Origin: Vitellaria paradoxa
Lineage: Eukaryota; Streptophyta; Magnoliopsida; Ericales; Sapotaceae
Assembly (NCBI GenBank): GCA_019916065.1
Contig: CM034239.1
Span: 49,861,812-49,925,811 of the forward strand
Direction of reading: 5' to 3'
Length of the DNA stretch: 64,000 nucleotides
In this document: positions 1 to 12,654 of the stretch, piece by piece
How the letters are laid out: each line of letters starts with the position of its first letter
Numbering within the stretch: position 1 is the first letter of the stretch
Made by a program: the position numbers and the translations under genes
Notes under the pieces: generated by a model
Database searches by the model: none
What the model was told of the DNA's origin: nothing
What the model saw: the letters and a program-made list of their open reading frames with translations, nothing else

Positions 1-1214
1 TCAGAGGAGGTCAGAAAAAGGGTCTCCCTAATATACCCTCTTGGCTTTGACTGTCCCTCTTTTATTATATGTTGTTACCAGGTACTTAATGCAGTAATCT
101 TTGCTCATCATTTTCTAATGATTGACTCTTGTATTCGGTTTTCTTGCTCTCCGTTTTACTCCTTTTGTTTTCGTGTCCTTTAATTTGGAAATTCCTTGTT
201 TGGGTCATCTCTGGCTTATCTCTTCAATTTCAGGTATTTGTCTTTGTTTTGTTTCTGCTTGATGGTCCATGAAAAGAAATTTGTTTGCTTTTGATTTCAA
301 TTAATACAATGGATCATCAAATTTCCGAAAATGTTAGATCTTGATGAGCTATATAGGATTAAATGCCTGTTTCCCTTAAGAGGTGCTAAATTAAATAGAC
401 TGTTGGGATTATCTTCTTTGGTTGATTGTTAATCTAGATCTTTTCTGCTTTCAGATTTTGTTGATTTTTTTTTACGTAGATTTATGAAAAATTGGTTTGG
501 GAATGATTCTTCCCTGGATTTTGGGATTAATGAATTTGGGCCCTTTCAAATCGTTCTCATTAATTTTCTGTTGTTGATGATCTTCCCTAATTTTTGCTTC
601 TAAAATTACCTTAGTTCTGTTTTGTCTTTATAATTGTTGCTACTAGAAAATTGGTGTTGGTTGAGTTGATTGAGGAGGAAGGATCTTTGTTTTGTTAAGG
701 GAGGAAGCCATTACTGATAAATGAGCTGTTTTTGAGAAGCTTATCTATGGGTTCTATGTATAGGCTGCTTTTTGTTGATTTTTACACCATTGTCTGAAAA
801 GCCTTCAAGCTTGTTTATTTTGATAGAAAACAAAATCTTTAAAGTTTGAACTTGGAAGTATATTCCATTAGCAAGAGGTGCTTGAAATTTATTCTAGGAT
901 TTACTAGCTTTTGAAGAAGGGGGGGTTCCTTTACAAATAAAATTTGTTTCATTGTCGAGGATTTTTTTATTTCGGAGTAAAATGCCCATCAAGATAAATA
1001 GTCTTTCGAAAACTTCTTCAATTTGATCTCCGAATATGATGTTTATGGCTTTTGCTAATTGCATTTTTGCTTCTATATGACTTATATTCTCTTCTCAAAT
1101 CATTGGCTTTAAAATTGATGCTTCCATCTTTTGCATATGATGTAAATCAGGAATTCTTCTATAGCAACACAACCTTGATTTTGAGCTGAACAGTAGAGGG
1201 GGCTTTGAATTATA
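1..1214 (+). promoter_or_regulatory. WRKY2-like 5' leader region (UTR and probable leader introns)
   Basis: No long coding frame is present. The stretch is T-rich and has intron-like tracts, including a pyrimidine run ending in an AG near 230 and another AG followed by a non-T-rich segment near 1150. I infer that it holds the untranslated leader of the WRKY gene with one or more leader introns. The exact transcription start and splice sites cannot be fixed without transcript data, and the true promoter may lie outside the window. Confidence 0.4.
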
Positions 1215-4200
1215 ATGGGTGGGTTTGATGACCATGTTGCTGTTATTGGAGATTGGGTACCTTCTAGTCCAAGCCCAAGAGCTTATTTCTCAGCAGGAAT
1301 GGCTGATGAAATCACTTCAAGGTCAATTTCAGAACCTCCTACTGAAAATAAAAATGAGATGCTCTTTCCTGGGTTTCAGGAGCAGATCATGCCGGGAAGA
1401 AGTGATGAAAGGGATCAGGCGCAAGCTGGTTTAGGCAGTGATCAATGGACTAAATCAAGTACATTTTCTGAGCAGAAAATGAACTCACGTGGAGGCCTTT
1501 TGGAAAGGATGGCTGCTAGAGCTGGGTTTAATGCTCCAAGATTGAATACAGAAAGCATCAGACCTGCTGACCTTTCACTAAGCCCCAGTGTTCAGTCTCC
1601 TTACCTGACAATTCCGGCTGGTCTCAGTCCAACAACCCTGCTAGAGTCTCCAGTTTTCCTCTCAAATTCACTGGTAAGCTAAAGATTTGGAGAGAATTGG
1701 TTAATTTGTTTTAAAGTTCTCGTCTTTTCTTATGAAAAAGCAAATGACAAGAATTTTGCCCAAGTATATCATGGAGTCTCGGTTCAAGTCCCTGTCCTGT
1801 TGGTAGCCCGTACAAGGCTTGTGGGGCAGCTATGCTTGGGGTGGGTTAAATATTATCTAACCAGAAACAAAATTGTTTTATTATTGGTATCATAGAAAAG
1901 AACAGCAAGCATAGATTTTGCTTCGGATATGTAGGTGGTGGCGTGGAAAATATATTAATGGGAATGGAAACTACTACCTTAGGAAGTGGATCATCTCATT
2001 TTGATATTTCATTCATTCCTAGAACTCTGAGCCATCTAATTAGGATTTTGGCATGAAATGGGATCTCTCACCATTTTATGGGTTGACAATAAATCAGTTT
2101 CAATAAGAGACCAATACCATTTTTAATTTAAGGAAACAGCAGAATTGCAACTGCAGGGCTGATTTTGCAAGTTAGTTGAAAACATTTATGCATTTTTATG
2201 AAGGGAAATGCTAACAAGAGGGATGATTGTGGGCTTGACAAGTATGCAAAATACTTGTCAGGTGAAAATTTTAAATTCAGAAGTTGGAGCCAAATGGTGT
2301 TTTGCATATGTGTCAAAAAAATATGGCTCCTTAACAAGTGCACTTAGGACACTCGTTAGAAGGACCCATCCATAGTGTTTTTTTTTTTTTTTTCAAAGAT
2401 AATTTTTTATATGAATTTTAAATCCTAGAAGAATCTAGCCTGATTTTCTTTGGGAGCAATTTCCTCGTTTCCAATTATTTCCAATGTTGTATTGGGGAAG
2501 GAAAAAAAATCTGGGATTTTACCATGGATGAACTAAAGAGAAACAAATTAGCTAAGATACTTTATCTTGTATATTCATCTATCTTGATCTATTAGTCTCT
2601 TGAGTATTCCTTTTCCTTTCCAAGTGGCTTTTTACTTTGCATATTATGTGATCTAGATGGATTTTGATTTTCAATATTGACAACTTATGAGCCTTTTATG
2701 TGGTCTTGATGGATTTGGTTTTCAATATAGACAATTAATGAGCCGAACATTATGTGCCTACTATTTTGTTTTGTGAGTAGAAACTGGTCAGACAGTTGTA
2801 GTAAGTTCCCATCCATGTAAATTTTCCGTCAAAATAATCTTGGCTAAAGTGGTCCTCTTTTATAATTATACAGTTTCACTCCTCTTTTATAATTATACAA
2901 TTTTGATCCTAATTTTTGGTTCCTCGAATGTCTGGTTAATGTTTTTGCTCGGCTTTTGCTGAAGTTTGCATCGGCTTAAATGGGCTAGTACGACATTCTT
3001 TACAATGACAGTCGTTACCACTTAAATGAGTTTTCCTGTTGCTTCTGCTGCTACTTGATGTCTTATTTCTCTTACCTGTTTGATTGTAGGTTCAGCCATC
3101 TCCAACAACAGGGAAGTTCTTATTTGGCCCAAGTGGTAATGGCAGAAACTCCACCCCAGCTGTAGAGGCCTCTGATAAAAGCAAAGAAAATTTATTTGAT
3201 GACATCAATACGTTATCTTTTGCATTCAAAACTGTTGCAGAATCGGGTCCCACCCTTTCTCTTGGTGCTGTAAGCAAAGTAATTATGCTTTGGAAATCAT
3301 CTTTCTAAAATTTGTTCTGGTAAAAGAATTTATTAGTGAACTTGGAAATCTCTCTCTCAGCATGCACAACACACTATGCTTGCACACACAGCATAGAAGT
3401 CATTGTTGGGACTAATCAGTATTTAATATTTAAATTTCTTGCCCTTGATTAGAACAGAGAGGATAAGCCAGAATTAATTAAATAAGTTGACTGGTACACA
3501 ATTTTGTTGGGGAAAAAATGCTGTCTATTTCAATTCTTCAAGTATTATTTGCTTTTACGCATGCAGATAACTCCTCCAATGCATCCTCACCAAAGCTTCA
3601 ATGGTATTGAGGCCTCTGCTCGGCCAGAAAGCTCCCCTGAGTCTCAAATTGTTGAACCTGGTAAGGTGCAGTCTCAGAATGGAACAGCACAACATCTTCA
3701 TGACTTCCCTCGATCGTGCAATGAAAAGGATGCATCAGGTTACACCATGATATCAGAACCAAGGGTTAATTCTGTTGGTGGTGGAGCAGATCATTCACCG
3801 CCACCTGATGTGCAGCAAGATGAGGGAGCAGATCAAAGTGATGGTGCAGAAACAATGGCTGGGGGAGCCCCATCCGAGGATGCTTATAATTGGAGAAAAT
3901 ATGGACAAAAACAAGTAAAAGGCAGTGAGTATCCACGAAGTTATTACAAGTGCACACATCCAAATTGTCCCGTGAAGAAGAAGGTGGAACGGTCTCACGA
4001 GGGCCATATTACAGAAATCATATACAAGGGGGAACATAATCACGCCAAACCCCCACCCAATCGCAGATCAGCAATTGGATCCTCAAACTCGTTGGCAGAC
4101 ATGCAACTTGACGCTGCTGATCAAACAGGGGCACAGATTGGTCCCGACAGTGATCCGATGTGGACAACCATGCTAAAGGGAGCTGGTACTGGAGGCCCTG

Positions 4201-5623
4201 ATTGGAGGCATGACAATCCCGACGGCAGTCCTGAATACTTCACTGCACCAAACTCTATCCCGGGCCAGAATATCACTCAATTTGAGTCGGGTGAAATGGT
4301 GGATGGCTCTTCTACTTTCTCTAATGATGAAGACGAAGATGACCGAGGGACACATGGCAGTGTTTCATTAGGTTATGATGGAGAAGGAGATGAATCCGAG
4401 TCAAAGAGAAGGTTTTTATATTTCTTTGTCATACACTTGAAAACAATTTCTATGATGTTATGGTGTATAATCAATACGAATATCGGCAACGTTGTTTATT
4501 GTTTCAGGAAAATTGAAGCCTACGCAACGGAAATGAATGGGGCCACTAGAGCTATTAGGGAGCCCAGAGTTGTAGTCCAAACAACCAGTGAGGTGGATAT
4601 CCTCGATGACGGGTATCGTTGGCGCAAGTACGGGCAGAAAGTTGTCAAGGGAAATCCAAATCCCAGGTCAATCTAATCTCCATCTCGGTTTTCGTTTCTG
4701 ACAGTCGTGTTAGAATATTTTATATTCGATTATGAGATATTCTTTACATATATTAGAATATTCTATATCTTAGTATTTAGTATAGTTAGCTTTATTTTTA
4801 GTATGTAGATGATTACTATATATACCCAACATTATAAGCCTATTTAAAGGCATCTCTTTAACTTTTATAAATGACATATATGACAAGATGTAGAATTTAT
4901 ATATATTCTCTCCAATTTTATTTCTTGTCTTTTATTTTCAACAAGTTGCATGCAAAAAAGATCTTAAAAATGATTTTGTATTGCTGAAGAAACTGAACAC
5001 AACCTGTTCCATTTTGATGCAGGAGCTACTATAAGTGCACGAGCGCGGGCTGCACAGTGAGGAAGCACGTGGAGAGGGCATCGCATGACCTCAAGTCAGT
5101 GATTACTACGTACGAGGGGAAGCACAATCACGATGTTCCCGCTGCTCGTAACAGTGGTCAGATTAACTCCGGAACCTCCAACAATGGAACTGGAGGTGGC
5201 AGTGGTGGTGGGGGTGCGGGTGTGGCTCTTCCAGCCCATCTTCACAGGCCTGAGCCATCTAAAGTTCACCACAGCATGGGTCGATTTGATAGGGCTCCTT
5301 CGCTGGGTTCATTTGGTTTTCCTGGAAGGCAGCAGCTGGTGGGACCACCACCTACCCATGGTTTCACTTTTGGGATGAACCAACCTGGGTTAGCCAGTAT
5401 GGCAATGGCTGGGTTGGGTCCTAACCAAGGTAAGCTTCCTGTTCTGCCTGTTAATAATAATCCATATTTGGGACAGCAACGCCCTGGAAATGAGATGGGT
5501 TTTTTGATGCCTAAAGGAGAATTGAAGGTGGAGCCTCTGACAGAACCTCCCCTGAACCTTCCCAATGGCCCATCAATTTATCATCAACTTATGAATAGGT
5601 TACCTCTTGGACCTCAGATGTAA
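1215..5623 (+). CDS. WRKY2: Group I WRKY transcription factor, WRKY2/WRKY34-like
   Basis: Five coding exons can be read: 1215-1673, 3090-3278, 3567-4411, 4508-4666 and 5023-5623. All junctions are GT-AG and they give about 750 residues (Arabidopsis WRKY2 is somewhat shorter). The N-terminus has the WVPSSPSPR and [17 protein letters not shown] serine-proline clusters and an SPTTGKF D-motif typical of MAPK-regulated group I WRKYs. The N-terminal WRKYGQK lies near residue 325, with Cys 345/350 and an HNH near 373-375. The C-terminal WRKYGQK is near residue 536, interrupted at the conserved PR codon by the last intron, and is followed by a CX4C and HNH. A long acidic [21 protein letters not shown] segment and the KRR stretch precede it, as in WRKY2. 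Group I members bind W-boxes in the nucleus; WRKY2 and its paralogue WRKY34 act in pollen, zygote and seed/ABA responses. The start is the first ATG, giving [16 protein letters not shown]. The CLC gene converges on it downstream. Confidence 0.93.
1760..1865 (+). repeat. SINE-like fragment in WRKY intron 1
   Basis: The stretch has a box-B-like GGTTCAAGTCC at about 1782-1792, followed by a GC-richer body (CCGTACAAGGC, GGGGCAGC) unlike the AT-rich intron around it. Box A is not clear, so this is a partial or decayed tRNA-derived SINE at best. The call rests on the box B and the composition. Confidence 0.35.
4708..4943 (+). mobile_element. Candidate solo LTR in WRKY intron 4
   Basis: The 236-bp segment begins TGTTAGAATATT and ends TTTTCAACA, so it has TG...CA termini with a short terminal inverted match (TGTT/AACA). 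It carries a TATATATACCC core followed by AAAGGCATCTC, as in small plant LTRs. Flanking pentamers agtcg (4703-4707) and agttg (4944-4948) differ by one base, consistent with an old 5-bp target-site duplication. It sits in the intron that splits the C-terminal WRKY domain. A chance arrangement is not excluded. Confidence 0.45.
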
Positions 5624-7593
5624 AATTTCCCCCCCTTTATTTATTTATTTATTCATTAAAGAAAAAGTAAAAAGATAACACATAGTTTTTCTATATTTTT
5701 AAAATATGGGTATTTCATTGGTGATGAATGTTGGTTTTGATTCTTTAATTTATTTTGCTAATGATATATTTAGTTTGTCAGCTTGTCAGAAAATGGTTTT
5801 GTCTTTCTTTGTCCCAGAAATGACCCCTCTCTCTCTCTCTCTCTCGCATAAATGCTGATTGGTGTAGATTCTGACTGGAAGTTTATAATTGATTTTAATT
5901 TAGCAGAGTTGTAGTTTTGTGTGATGGCAAATCATGCAAGCCAGAAGAACTAAACTTACTAGTTGAATTCCCCCAAATCGTTTGCCGGTTTACTGCGGGC
6001 CCTGGGGCTGAGCAAGATGTAATAAAGGCTACCCAGGGAAGATTATCGAACTCACAAACTTTTATTTTTATAACGGAGGAGGTTTATATCTATAACCTAT
6101 TTGGAGTGATTATTTAATTTTTATCACAAATATATCTATAGCCTGTCGGGAGTTGAGTGAGGGGTTGGGTGTTACCGTCTCGTCTGAAGCATGAGCTCAC
6201 TGGGCAAGGGGGGAGCTCGGTGGTTGAAGGTTACCCACTCTAGACAGCCTGAATTAAGTACTCCGCTCAAGTTCATTTTCCCAATCCATTCCCACATATA
6301 TATAATAACTTACATAGGTTCACATATGTGTATATATATAGGTTCCACGCACATGAAAGACCCATTGCAATCCCTTTTCAAAATTCTACAATTCCATGAA
6401 ATGTGGGGCAATAGACACCCCTTCAAGATCTCAAACTCTCCTACTCCTATGTAGAGCCTCAGAAAATGTTGAAAAGCCTCTCCCATAGCTCATTCTGGGA
6501 ATTGGGTCGTACATCATACAATCAATTTTTGAGAATATATGATGTAGCGGTGAAAATATTTATGAAAGCACTGCCTGCTTTCGAATAACTCTCTGTTAAG
6601 AAAGAACTTTCATGGGTTTTCTCTGGCCATACGAAGGGAAAATGCTTTGTAATAGTGAAAATCACTATTACGACAAATTGCAAATAAATAAATTTGTGTT
6701 GATTTTAAAGCTTGCATAATCCATCATCTTAAACGATTCAAATTCGCGATGAAATTTGTATCTAAATTAACAAATCTAATTATATTTAGGGTGTGTTTAG
6801 AGTGAGACTTTGGTGAGGTGAAAGAAAAGAATAGGAAAAATGAATGAGAAAAAGAGAGAAATATATAAAATGTCAATTGCATGATTTTACTTCAATAGAT
6901 TAAAAAGTTGTAAAAATAAAATAATTTATTTTTCGTTTTAATTATTTCTAATTTCTCAAATCTCACCCCTTCTTTCCTTTCTATTTCTATTAAGCAATTA
7001 TACTTAAATAAACATCACCATATGCAGCAGGCTCAAGCTCGTATCCGTGGATGAAAAAGTTGCCATTTATATATTGAACTAACCAAAGGTTCCCAACGAA
7101 GAATGAACTTCAGCAGGCTCTGAGAAGTGTAGTTTAATAATGGTAAAGATAAAGGGGGAAGCATCGAGAATTTTCTACCTTATAGAGTTTTCTATTCATT
7201 GGGTAATCAACAAAGAACCCAAGGATACCGGCATTCATTCACAAGCATCTTGGCCGGCAGAAACACATTGATAAACTTGATAAAATCTGTAAGTTCGACT
7301 CATAATATGGATTTCTGTTTGCCCAATCAAATGCTCTCTAATACCTACTGAATTGGGTGTAAAAATGTACAAATTTTCATGTGCAAAATTACGTACAGAA
7401 ATTTCAGATATGAAGATAATTTTCACTTTATAATGATCTCATTGACCTACAGAATGTGGGACCCAGGAAATATACATGCTTGCTTTCAACCCTGGATGCT
7501 GCAAAAATTGGCCGCCAAATGTTTGTTTTCAACTTTGGTTTCGCTGTCGCAGCAAATGGAACTTGAATTCTGAAAACCACATCATTCGCCATG
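5624..7593. other. Intergenic region between converging WRKY and CLC genes
   Basis: The WRKY 3' UTR probably occupies the first few hundred bases and the CLC 3' UTR the last few hundred. A CT microsatellite lies at 5827-5846. The interval 5940-6270 is GC-richer with degenerate repeat character. The interval 6780-7010 is an AT-rich MITE-like stretch beginning GGGTGTGTTTAGAGTGAGA. Short frames here have no recognisable domain. Confidence 0.6.
5827..5846. repeat. (CT)n microsatellite in WRKY 3' region
   Basis: About ten CT units follow the WRKY stop by 200 bases, probably within or just beyond the 3' UTR. Confidence 0.9.
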
Positions 7594-10500
7594 TCAATGG
7601 CCACTTGCAATCATCATCTCTTCAAGATTGTCCTCCTTCCTCTGCTGATAGTCTGATGATATACGATGACCGATCTCCTCTCTGCAAACATAGATAAATC
7701 AATGACACAGCTTGTTAGAATTATTTCTAAAAGAAGGGACACAGAAAATGTAAATTGCAAATAAATTCAAACCACGTGGCCATATATAAATTGCAATTTT
7801 AATCATAAGAAAGGACCTCCAATTTTAAATAAGCACACTCCATTTAAAAAAGCGTCCAAAATGCACAAGAAAAAGGTGGTACAATTAAAATGTCAAAGCT
7901 GAACCGAGCATGTGGTCCGTTTTTAGAAAGGGAAAAAAAAAAAAAAAAAAAAAAAAGATCTACGCCAATCATGTCTGAAGTACAAGGTATTTCAGCTTTT
8001 GGATATTGAAAATTGTTAAGATTTTGATGCGTTCACCCTTTTTGCCATTTTTGAAGAAAGATAACATGTTAATTAGCTGGATTGTACAAGCCAAAGTTAA
8101 TGCAGTCAGGACAGGGATCTAGAAGTTTCTATTTTTCCAAAAAGAACAAAAAGAAGTAAACACTCCAGACACTGACAAAAAGAAGACGAGAAAACTTATA
8201 TGCTCAAACAACCATATAAACTATCAACATAAGCAACAATAACCTGAGTCGGTTCCAGATTGAATCGTAATAGAGAATTGCAATAATTCTGCGCTTTCTT
8301 TCTCTTTGGAATTCTCCTCCACGCTTGACCACTGGTAATTGATTTATTCCCCTGGCCTCCATTAGTTTCTTTGCAATTGCCAAATCAGTATCTGGATAAC
8401 AAGTTAAAAGTCCGCACTCCTTCCCACGATAACTGATCCCTCGGGTGCATATGGAGGAAACAGGACATGTATTTACCTGCAGGGCAGTCAGGTTTATATA
8501 TTGCTAGAAAGAAGGACAAATTACAGTGTAAAGACCACCGCTTAGAGGTGGATCGAAGAATCACAAAAGAAGGCAGTAATAGAACTTGAAAGCATAAATA
8601 TTCAGTTATTCACCAAACTGGAAGTACACTAGAAGCAATTCATCATATTCATTGCCATTACATACATCCGGAAGTGATGAGTCACCCTTGGAAGCATCGC
8701 CAGACTTGGTTGACAGAAATCGTTTGATGTCACCGTATGTTAAAATTCCTTCTAGAAAATCTTCAGCATCAACAACTAGTACACAATGTCGTTGGTTGTC
8801 ATGCATATATTCTATGGCTTCTTTCAAGGTAACAGTTGCTGGAACCTTCACATAGTTCTTTGACATGGCCTGAGAAACCTGATCAAAGCGAATGCAGTGT
8901 CAGAAGTTGAGTCACATTTAAAACGATAAAAGAAGAGTGTCCTCTGAACTAATTAAGAATCTAAAAATGAAAATGATGAAATTGCTCCACATCAGTAATC
9001 AGTTTTAATCAAGAAAATGAAAATAAAACAAACCTTTAGATCTTCCAGAAAAAGATCTCCATAGATTGCTTCAACATTTTCACCATTTCCTATAAAAGAG
9101 AGTTCTACTTCATCATCGGTTTGTCTTTCATCTTCAGTGGGTGAGAGAGCAGAATAACCTCTAGTAGAACTGCTTATATCAGATGCATCAGTCTCCTTGG
9201 ACTGGTTTGTTACAGACGGTACCCATATCGCTAACCCAACAGCCCCCTGTTTGTAAAAATTTTAAAATATACTTACATTAAATTAAGCAGTGAAATTGTT
9301 AAATTCACAAACTACATCAATAATTTTTTAACTGATCTTGCAAACCATATCTCAAGTCTGCTTGACCTTTTCGTTGTGAAGATGATATAGTTTAAAAAGA
9401 CCCATCAAAAAATGATATAGCTTAAAATGCGACCTTGTAATGACATTACTGTTTTCCCAACGTTTTTGGCAGCTTCTGTGCCTTCAGAAGAATCTTATGC
9501 TGTGTTTCTTACTGTAAGCCCAAGGGCCATTTATTATGTTTCAAGACACTTTTTGGGTTTCTAAAGTAAAAGGCACCCCAAAGATGAATTAACATGAAAA
9601 AAAGTTGCTAGAGCTTCATCCCCACCAACCCTCCCCTGCCTCCCCAAAAAAAAAAAAAAAAAATAGAACATTTAACTCCAGTTCACCTTTTTTTTCTTAC
9701 TTCCAAAACAACCCTACAACAGTAATTTCCTCTGTCAAATTTTATTTGATGTCTCCATTCCATATCTTCTTTTGTGTCTCTATGTTAAAATGGTTAGCCT
9801 CACTCTCTCTTCTCTTTACTCCCCATCTCACCTTGCTTTTCTTACTCCCAAAACCCTAGCAGCTACATCAGTTTAGTATCAAACAAGTTATCTAAGTTGT
9901 TTATGAATGACAAGATTTATTTGTAGAGCTACTTGGAAGAAACATTCTTCATATCTACAATCAGATGTGGGATAAATATATATACCAATGCATTATTTGT
10001 AACATTTTAACATTGTGACATTAAATTAATGTGGAGTTTACAATAAATTTTAAATCTATTATATTGAATGGTGTGATAGTTCAAATATATATATATATAT
10101 ATATTTTGTAGGACATGATAATTCAAAGAGCAACTAGGGGTGGCGCCGTGGCGGCACAAACTATGTGGGTGTGGCTTCTTCACCTTCATATTCCATTCTT
10201 TCCCCATCTTTAATATCTATTCTTTCTCCTCTATTTCTTGGTTCTTCTCTTCTTCAATTATTTTCTTCTTCATTTACCCCTCTCTACTCTTCAATTTTTA
10301 TGAATGAGCATCAGTTATTAATAGTTAGCTTCAAGAAAGCATTGGTATTTAAAGGTAATTGGAGAATTTAAAACTGTGATGGAGCTCATACACCAGTTTG
10401 TGTTCTCCCTTTATATATTAGTAAAGATTACTAACACAAAAATGGATCAGTTAAAAATTAAATAAATTCTAATACAATTTTTAGAATGAAAACTACACTT

Positions 10501-12611
10501 TAATATAAACAAATATATTAAATGAGCCCAAACCCTTAATAAGTCAAGCCGAACAATGTTCAGACTCGGCCTGTTTACTACACGATCCTACTTTTTCTGT
10601 TCATGCTTGGCTCATTTACCAAATGAACAAGTTCAGCTGATCCTGAATTTACTCATGAATAGCTTGGCTGATTAACAGCTAACTCTGGATACATTAGCAT
10701 GAGATAAGATCATAGGATTTCAATCCTATGCTGGGACTGTGGAGCTAAACACAAAGCATATTGCCCTTTAATTTCTTTGATAAATAAACTCTGCAATGAT
10801 GTCATAAGTGCAATAGCCTTCTACATGCCCCGCACACAAGTGCACTTCAATCCTTATTAAGCAAGATCGTTAAGGAATTACCATTAGAGGAAGCAAGATC
10901 CTGTAATCCTTTGTCAGCTCGAACAGAAGCAAAACAGACGTCAAGGGTACTGAACAAACTGAAGCTAAGGTAGCAGCCATGCCAACCTGAAGTGTGATTA
11001 GAAGTATTGACACATCAAGAATGATTAATCTTGACCAATCAAGAAAGATGCGAAAACAAATTATTACTTGTACAAGCAAATTTTATCATATTTAAGTAGA
11101 ATCCCACTGACCACTTACCAATGCATATGCCTGTGGCTGGGCAACAGCAGTATTTCCTGGAATGGCTGAATTGATTAGTTCAGCAGCTGAACCACCAAAT
11201 ACAGCACCCACAGCAGCACCAATCATCAAACTTGGTGCATACAGCCCACCAACAAGTCCAGACCCCTTGCACAGAGCCGTGGCAACAACTTTAGCTGCAG
11301 CTAATTGAGCTAGCAGCCAGATTCCAGGTGCTGAAGCGCTCTTTCCAGTATGAAGGATTTCATCAACATTAGTGAAACCCCAGTATAGTATTCCAGGATA
11401 CTTGAGAGCTATTATACCTGCTCCTAAACCTCCTAAAGCAGGACATACAACAGCATGAATGCCGAATTTTTCCTTGATAATCTCAAATGCCTTACCAAAC
11501 CAAGTTACCAGGCGAGTGAATATTACACTTACTATCCCACATAGCATACCCAATATCAGGTATAAAGGTAGTTCTGCAAAGAAACAGCTAGTGAATTATC
11601 AAGACTGTAGATCACTGAAAATTCCATAAATTGCCAGTTAGCAAAAATTGTGCAGATATACTGCTTAAGTGTTCCCATTGCACAATTAATTTAGTTCCTA
11701 TAGGTTAACAATTACATCCGTGCAACCACAGAATTGTTAACCTAGCTATGCATGCATTTCATTAGAGATAAGATTTAGAAAGGAAGAATAAAAAAATTTT
11801 TCTCAAATATTTTTCGCAAACACCAGTACAATAATTTTAAGAAGCATGTGAACAATAAAAAATGCATGACCCCGGAGCATCCTCAAGTTATGATAAATGA
11901 ACAAGAATTAGATAAAATACCAGCAGCAGATTTCAAATCATACGTGGGCACTGTGAAAGCCTGTTTCTCCCCAAGCACAGCATTTGATACAGTAGATGAA
12001 ATGACAGATGCTAATATTATCATGGCAGTTGTAAATGGAGGAGAATTTTCTGCACGAAGAGGCCTTAAAACAGTTTCAATAGCAAAGAAACAGCCAGCCA
12101 CTGCTGCATTGAAACCTGAATCAAATAAAAAAAAATCTATGATATATTAAACACCATAAAAGTAAAAACGCAGGAAAAAGAAGGGAAAAAAAAAAGAATA
12201 TGCAAGAAAATGTTAGAAATAATAAATCCACAGGGCAAGCATCTTTCAAACAGAACTAGAGATCAAGCAAAAAATGAAGCACAATAAAATTACCATACAA
12301 CCAGTTGAAAATTTTATGTCGGAGTGAAAGAACCCATTATATTAATAACCAGAATCCTTCATCCATGATAAGGAAATACTCTACTGCATGTGGTATTGCT
12401 TTACATTCCCATCCAAAACACTAAAAAAATACGTGTACATTTGACTATAAAATTAACAGTCCTCAAATTTTTCTTTTGCGTACTGCTGGCTCCTCATAAA
12501 AAATTGTATATTTGCTTTGGTCTAGAATTTGAGTAATTTAAATCTCACAAGCATTTATTCAAGATGGCCACAAAGATGTGTTAGTTTGTTTCATGAGAGA
12601 GAGTTTGAAGA

Positions 12612-12654
<43 letters not shown>

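Noticed and set aside
3504..4676. 390-codon frame that looks like a self-contained WRKY gene
   Set aside because: Its first 21 codons lie in intron 2, it reads through intron 3 and it ends in intron 4. It is part of the five-exon WRKY gene.
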